DNA from: Clostridia bacterium
Lineage (GTDB): Bacteria; Bacillota_A; Clostridia; Oscillospirales; CAG-382
NCBI GenBank assembly: GCA_017517985.1
Contig: JAFWWX010000039.1
Location: 1-10,001, forward strand
Direction of reading: 5' to 3'
Length of the DNA stretch: 10,001 nt
The notes below the pieces were generated by a model, which worked only from the letters and a program-made list of their open reading frames with translations, was not told where the DNA came from and did not search any database. The translations under genes and the position numbers were made by a program. Of the stretch, positions 6,661-10,001 are shown piece by piece; the first letter of the stretch is position 1, and every line of letters begins with the position of its first letter.

Positions 6661-6684
6661 CAGACATATATGCTTTGTTGTCTG
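6661..6684 (-). promoter_or_regulatory. Hairpin directly 3' of the glycine aptamer (possible ghost aptamer)
   Basis: On the minus strand CAGACA (6684-6679) pairs perfectly with TGTCTG (6666-6661) around a 12-base loop and starts at the base following P1. Singlet glycine riboswitches are known to keep a small remnant stem of the missing second aptamer that docks onto the remaining one. Position and size fit a 3' remnant. Confidence 0.5.
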
Positions 6685-6762
6685 CTCCGTCCTTTTGCCT
6701 GAGAGATTCGGTCTTTCAACCTTGCACCTTCGGCACCCACATTGTGCGGGATTCTCCAGAGT
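6685..6762 (-). promoter_or_regulatory. Glycine riboswitch aptamer (single)
   Basis: Read on the minus strand this is a full glycine aptamer. P1 pairs CTCTG (6761-6757) with CGGAG (6689-6685), and P2 pairs GGAGA with the CTCTC that begins the conserved core. A first arm is closed by CCCGC/GTGGG, followed by the invariant GCCGAAGG-x-GCAA (6734-6721), a second arm GGTT-GAAA-GACC, and CTCTCAGGCAAAAGGAC (6705-6689). These strings are diagnostic for the family. Only one aptamer core is present, so it is a singlet rather than the classic tandem. Bases ACTCTGGAGAAT (6762-6751) can instead pair with ATTTTTCAGAGT (6650-6639) in a continuous 12-bp helix with two G-U pairs. That helix would destroy P1/P2 and hold three bases of the terminator stem. 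Hence, without glycine read-through is favoured; with glycine P1 forms and the terminator folds (OFF switch). Confidence 0.95.
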
Positions 6763-6769
6763 ACCCTCC

Positions 6770-6797
6770 GTTTCCGGTTTTTAAAAATCCCGAAAAC
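6770..6797 (-). promoter_or_regulatory. Hairpin 5' of the glycine aptamer
   Basis: On the minus strand GTTTTCGG (6797-6790) pairs with CCGGAAAC (6777-6770), eight pairs with one G-U, eight bases before P1. Its 12-base loop, GATTTTTAAAAA, is itself largely self-complementary. It could be a 5' remnant aptamer or a simple leader stem. Confidence 0.45.
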
Positions 6798-6825
6798 ATC
6801 AATGGATGATTTAACAATTGCATAT

Positions 6826-6854
6826 ATCATATCACAAGTTTTTGGAAATTGCAA
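6826..6854 (-). promoter_or_regulatory. Promoter of the riboswitch-symporter transcript
   Basis: On the minus strand TTGCAA (6854-6849, four of six consensus), a 17-base spacer and TATGAT (6831-6826, five of six) are present, with an extended -10 TG one base upstream. The start near 6819 gives a leader of about 230 bases holding the aptamer, flanking hairpins and terminator. Confidence 0.65.
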
Positions 6855-6884
6855 TAGAAAAAACGAATTTTATAAATTTTGATG

Positions 6885-6925
6885 CAAAAGAACGGCACTT
6901 CACTGTTTTAAAGCGCCGTTTTTGT
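6885..6925 (-). terminator. Terminator after the penicillin-binding protein gene
   Basis: AACGGC (6891-6896) pairs with GCCGTT (6915-6920), then CTT (6898-6900) with AAG (6911-6913) across one A-C mismatch, with a 10-base loop. On the minus strand the stem is followed by the T-rich CTTTTG. On the plus strand five T residues follow. It lies 36 bases past the stop codon and just before the symporter promoter. Confidence 0.7.
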
Positions 6926-6955
6926 CGAATTTTGCCAAAAAACATTGGTCAAAAA

Positions 6956-8563
6956 TTACATTTCCTCCAAAAAATCGCATATTTTTCTGAAAACTACTTT
7001 TGCATTTTTGCTGTTTTCCGTACCACAGGACAGCACACAAATTGTATACTCCGGTATGTCATGGGGATATACACCGCAAAACCAGCAGTTGAGTATCTCT
7101 TTTTCGTCACTGTATCTTCCGCTTTGTGCCGTAGCTGTTTTTCCTCCTGCGCTTTTATAGGTTGGCTTTGCCTCGACGCCAAGTCCGTTCTCAATACACT
7201 CTCTCATCATCAGTGAAAGTTTTTCTGTAGTTTCCTCACTCAGCACCATCGCTTTTTCACGGTTGCTGTAATTGCGAATAACATTATCTCCATCTGTTAT
7301 CTTCAGGATTATCCCCGGCTGTACATAATTTCCCGTCACAGCGCAGGAAAACATTGTACACAGGCTCACTGGCGATACAAGCGTCTTACCCTGACCTATC
7401 GCAAGGTTTGCTGTATATCCGCTTTCTGACGATATTTCCGGTGAATATTCCGGAAGATTACAGCTATAGGAGAATATACCGTCAAGTGTACCGTTTTTCG
7501 AAAGTCCCATTTTTCTTGCTGTTTCAAGAATTATCTCGTCGCCGATAACAAGGGCAAGATTAATAAAATATGGGTTGCAGGACTGAGCATAGGCTTCTGT
7601 CATGGTAACCCTTCCGTGCCCCTCTCCATTATGACACGGCAGTATGTCTCCGTCTTCTGTTTCGATGCTTCCGGTACATTCATATTCAAGGTCATAAAAC
7701 TTTTTGTCAAGCTCAAGAGCTGAAGCTGCAACAACGGTTTTAAATACAGAGCCGGGAGTAAAGCCCACAGTACATCTGTTTATAAGCTCTCCCCGACTGC
7801 TCTCTAGATAATCTGCAATCCTTTCTGTATCAAAGTCCGGTAAACTGACACAGGCAAGAATTTCACCTGTATTTGTGTTACTCACACATATCGCCCCTGA
7901 TTCTATATATTTTTCCGCAATTTCGCGACAAAACTTCTGTATTTTCTTATCTATTGTAAGATATACTCCCGAAGTTTCGCTGTAACCCGTATCATATATG
8001 TTATTTCCTGTATTCTCAAGCGGAACTCCGGATACATCAGACATATACCTGTATATCACTTCCCCTGAAAAGTTTCCTGAAAGAAGTGTATCAAAATGCT
8101 TTTCAATCCCTGCCACACCCACACCTTCCGAATTGGTGTAGCCTACAATATGCGGTGCGGATATTGTTTTTTCTTCATATATAGGATATGAATATACCCC
8201 TTCAAGACCGCATCCTGTATTTGCAGTAACTGTAAAGGGTACGCCGGTCAGCAGTTTATCATATATCTGAGACTGTGAATAATTGGATATTAAAGAAATA
8301 TCCTCAGCTGTTTTTATAAGATCAGAACAACCTTTTGGGTTTACTGCAAGAATATAACCCTTCTGATATTTGTTGAGATATTCTCCGTTTCTGTCGTATA
8401 TAAATCCCCGTCTTTCGGCGACAGTTATCTTTCTTGAATACTGTCCGGAAAGTACCTTTGCCGCCTTATCCTCAAAGGTAACTGAATAAAGCCGGAATAT
8501 TACAAACACAAACATTGTCATAATAAGTATATACAAAACCGCAATAGACTTTTTGTGACTCAC
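6956..8563 (-). CDS. Class B penicillin-binding protein (peptidoglycan transpeptidase)
   Basis: This 535-residue D,D-transpeptidase crosslinks peptidoglycan outside the membrane. One membrane anchor spans about 8-28 after a short basic cytoplasmic start. A PBP-dimerisation-type region follows, beginning with RRGFIYDRNG (51-60). The transpeptidase domain shows S272-V-F-K275 (SxxK nucleophile, in PGSVFK), S328-C-N330 (SxN), and K475-T-A (third motif, in GGKTATAQSG) with the downstream WFCGVYP. The third motif is KTA rather than the common KTG, a variant I believe also occurs in related clostridial proteins. No PASTA or glycosyltransferase domain is present, so it is a compact PBP2/SpoVD-like enzyme and needs a partner polymerase such as a SEDS protein, none of which is in view. 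The start is GTG 8563 with AGGTAGG upstream; an overlapping ATG two bases before is followed at once by TGA. It is divergent from mnmM, with a terminator behind it. Whether it serves growth or sporulation is not decidable here. Confidence 0.92.
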   Translation of the reverse strand: MSHKKSIAVLYILIMTMFVFVIFRLYSVTFEDKAAKVLSGQYSRKITVAERRGFIYDRNGEYLNKYQKGYILAVNPKGCSDLIKTAEDISLISNYSQSQIYDKLLTGVPFTVTANTGCGLEGVYSYPIYEEKTISAPHIVGYTNSEGVGVAGIEKHFDTLLSGNFSGEVIYRYMSDVSGVPLENTGNNIYDTGYSETSGVYLTIDKKIQKFCREIAEKYIESGAICVSNTNTGEILACVSLPDFDTERIADYLESSRGELINRCTVGFTPGSVFKTVVAASALELDKKFYDLEYECTGSIETEDGDILPCHNGEGHGRVTMTEAYAQSCNPYFINLALVIGDEIILETARKMGLSKNGTLDGIFSYSCNLPEYSPEISSESGYTANLAIGQGKTLVSPVSLCTMFSCAVTGNYVQPGIILKITDGDNVIRNYSNREKAMVLSEETTEKLSLMMRECIENGLGVEAKPTYKSAGGKTATAQSGRYSDEKEILNCWFCGVYPHDIPEYTICVLSCGTENSKNAKVVFRKICDFLEEM

Positions 8564-8643
8564 ATTTTCACCTACCTTCCTAAATAATTTTTCCTAAATA
8601 TAACATATTATTCCTATTTGTTCTTTCATTCTTAACAAAAGCG

Positions 8644-8652
8644 TGTTATAAT
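8644..8652 (+). promoter_or_regulatory. Extended -10 promoter of mnmM-ftsY
   Basis: TGTTATAAT (8644-8652) is a perfect TATAAT with the extended TG dinucleotide; no good -35 is found 16-18 bases upstream. A second TATAAT lies at 8661-8666. Either would give a leader of about 35-50 bases before ATG 8707. The rest of the 8564-8706 divergent gap is AT-rich, and I could not find a convincing promoter for the leftward gene. Confidence 0.55.
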
Positions 8653-8706
8653 AGTCTATATATAATGTGGTATTATTTGCCGAAATAGGAGTTGCAGGAG
8701 ATTAAA

Positions 8707-9258
8707 ATGCAGGAATTACTTAACTTTTCCAAGACCTTTATACAGGAGCACATAACAGAAAACTCGGTTGTTGCGGACTTCACAATGGGTAACGGACACG
8801 ACACACAATGGCTCTGTTCGCTGGCAAAGAACGGATACGTTTACGCCTTTGATGTACAGGAGCAGGCTGTAAACAACACGCGAGAACGACTTCTTGAATG
8901 TGGCTACAACAACTTTGAGCTTATACTTGACAGTCACGCGAACTGCGAAAAATATATAAAAGGCGAGATTGACGCCGGAATGTTCAATCTCGGCTGGCTT
9001 CCCGGTGGTGATAAGAGTATTCATACACTCAGAGAAAGTACAATCCCTGCGGTTTTTTCTGCAATAAAGCTTCTTCGCAAGGGCGGTCTTATTACCATAA
9101 ACGTATATCCGGGACACGCAGAGGGAAAATGCGAGGGCGAGCTTCTTATGCAGGAGCTTTCCGCACTTTCAAAATTTGAATACTGCGTTTTTGTATTCAG
9201 ACTTGTAAACTCACCGGAAGCACCGTTTATTATAGGAATCGAAAAATATAACAAGTAA
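8707..9258 (+). CDS. mnmM: MnmM (YtqB) tRNA methyltransferase
   Basis: This 183-residue class I SAM-dependent methyltransferase belongs to the YtqB family, long listed as putative rRNA methylases. More recent work on B. subtilis and S. aureus homologues assigns the last step of the wobble modification, nm5s2U34 to mnm5s2U34. The SAM motif I is D24-F-T-M-G-N-G-H-D32, motif II ends with AFDVQEQA (47-54), and the family signature MFNLGWLPGGDKS spans 92-104 with VYPGH at 133-137. Length matches the family (about 185-195). Start choice: ATG 8707 follows GCAGGAG by 6 bases; an upstream in-frame TTG at 8692 overlaps this ribosome site and adds only five residues. ftsY begins 25 bases after its stop with its own AAGGAA, so the two are almost certainly one operon. 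Family identity is strong; the precise substrate is taken from characterised homologues. Confidence 0.92.
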   Translation: MQELLNFSKTFIQEHITENSVVADFTMGNGHDTQWLCSLAKNGYVYAFDVQEQAVNNTRERLLECGYNNFELILDSHANCEKYIKGEIDAGMFNLGWLPGGDKSIHTLRESTIPAVFSAIKLLRKGGLITINVYPGHAEGKCEGELLMQELSALSKFEYCVFVFRLVNSPEAPFIIGIEKYNK

Positions 9259-9283
9259 TATATACATTGAAAGGAAATCTGAT

Positions 9284-10001
9284 ATGGGATTTTTTGATAA
9301 ACTAAAAGAGGGTCTTACAAAAACCAAAAATGCGATTTTTAATCAGGTAAATGATATTTTCAGAAGCTTTGTCAAGGTTGATGAGGAAATGCTTGAGGAG
9401 CTGGAAGAAATCCTTATTGCCGCCGATGTGGGCTTTGCCGCAACGGAGGAAATAATTGATACACTTCGAGAAAGAATAAAGGACGAAAGAATAAGCGAGC
9501 CTGAAGATGCAAAAAAAGCTCTTATGGAAATACTTGTGGATATGATTGGCGAGGGCGAGCCTTTAGAGCTTGATACAAAGCCTGCCGTTATTCTTGTAAT
9601 CGGTGTCAACGGTGTTGGAAAAACCACCTCTGTTGCAAAAATTGCAAACTGTCTTAAAAATGACGGAAAAAAGGTTCTTCTTTGTGCTGCGGATACCTTC
9701 AGAGCAGGGGCTATCGAACAGCTTCAGATACGGGGCGACAGAGCAGGAATTGAAGTAATAAAGCATAATGAGGGCAGTGACCCTGCAGCAGTTGTCTTTG
9801 ATGCTGCAAGGGCAGCAAAGGCAAAGGGCGTGGATGTTCTTATTGTTGATACAGCAGGAAGACTTCACAACAAAAAGAACCTTATGAATGAGCTTGCAAA
9901 AATAGACCGTGTTATCGAAAGAGAGCTTCCGGGAAGTGCTAAAGAGACACTTCTTGTGCTTGATGCTGTAACAGGTCAGAATGCGGTAAATCAGGCAATA
10001 G
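9284..10001 (+). CDS. ftsY: FtsY, signal recognition particle receptor GTPase (3' end cut by window)
   Basis: FtsY binds the SRP (Ffh-4.5S RNA) and delivers ribosomes making membrane proteins to the translocon; paired GTP hydrolysis releases the complex. Visible are 239 codons out of an expected 300 or so. A short N-terminal region has an amphipathic start (MGFFDKLKEGL), followed by the helical N domain (about 15-95). The G domain then shows the P-loop G107-V-N-G-V-G-K-T-T115, DTFRAGAIEQL (137-147, SRP-GTPase insertion box), DTAGRLHNKKNLMNEL (189-204) and VLDAVTGQNA (225-234). The guanine-specificity TKLDG segment lies beyond the window edge. There is no long acidic A domain as in E. coli, typical for Gram-positive FtsY. 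ATG 9284 has AAGGAA 8 bases upstream. It probably shares the transcript with mnmM. No frameshift is seen in the available part. Confidence 0.96.
   Translation, partial: MGFFDKLKEGLTKTKNAIFNQVNDIFRSFVKVDEEMLEELEEILIAADVGFAATEEIIDTLRERIKDERISEPEDAKKALMEILVDMIGEGEPLELDTKPAVILVIGVNGVGKTTSVAKIANCLKNDGKKVLLCAADTFRAGAIEQLQIRGDRAGIEVIKHNEGSDPAAVVFDAARAAKAKGVDVLIVDTAGRLHNKKNLMNELAKIDRVIERELPGSAKETLLVLDAVTGQNAVNQAI

Noticed and set aside
6818..7216. Plus-strand open frames across the end of the penicillin-binding protein gene
   Set aside because: They run antisense through the PBP coding region and the terminator at 6891-6920, with no ribosome site or domain.
8692..8706. TTG start for mnmM
   Set aside because: It lies within the ribosome binding site GCAGGAG that serves ATG 8707.
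8716..9117. A 133-codon minus-strand open frame
   Set aside because: It is a shadow of mnmM; the plus-strand SAM and NLGWLPGGDK motifs settle the coding strand.
1..10001. CRISPR array, defence system, prophage, transposase, tRNA or rRNA
   Set aside because: No regularly spaced repeats, no genes of those classes and no tRNA cloverleaf or rRNA sequence were seen on either strand.

Overview
The window looks like chromosomal DNA of a low-GC, Gram-positive member of the Clostridia, probably an uncultured gut-type Oscillospiraceae, Lachnospiraceae or relative. This rests on AT-rich intergenic DNA, AGGAGG-type ribosome binding sites, a spore-type LysM/GH18 enzyme, a lipobox lipoprotein, and the mnmM (ytqB)-ftsY pairing. 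It is ordinary core chromosome. I see no transposase, phage gene, CRISPR array, tRNA or rRNA. The most interesting parts are RNA-level: a glycine riboswitch with a readable switching mechanism, and a candidate structured small RNA or leader RNA with its own promoter and terminator.

Layout. Positions 1-412 (+) hold the 3' end of an RsuA-type rRNA pseudouridine synthase gene whose frame is broken in a cluster near 188-232. A short-chain dehydrogenase (441-1193, +) follows in the same direction and ends at a strong terminator. From 1229 to 8563 everything reads on the minus strand. In transcription order this is: a class B penicillin-binding protein (8563-6956), the glycine riboswitch and AGCS amino-acid/sodium symporter (about 6820-5017), homoserine dehydrogenase hom (4843-3656), the candidate structured RNA (3547-3341), a DUF4352-type lipoprotein (3261-2746), and a LysM-LysM-GH18 YaaH/SleL-like protein (2506-1229). 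These units are mostly monocistronic, since hairpins and promoters lie between them. At 8564-8706 transcription diverges, and mnmM (8707-9258) and ftsY (9284 to the window edge) read to the right as a pair.

How they fit together. The symporter leader carries one complete glycine aptamer and a terminator just before the RBS. A 12-bp alternative helix between the aptamer 5' strand and the terminator entrance predicts that glycine binding turns the transporter off. The hom promoter lies directly behind the symporter's 3' hairpin. The penicillin-binding protein and YaaH-like protein concern peptidoglycan synthesis and spore-cortex or wall turnover. MnmM and FtsY belong to tRNA modification and to SRP-dependent membrane targeting. 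All identities come from reading motifs by eye; no database search was run.
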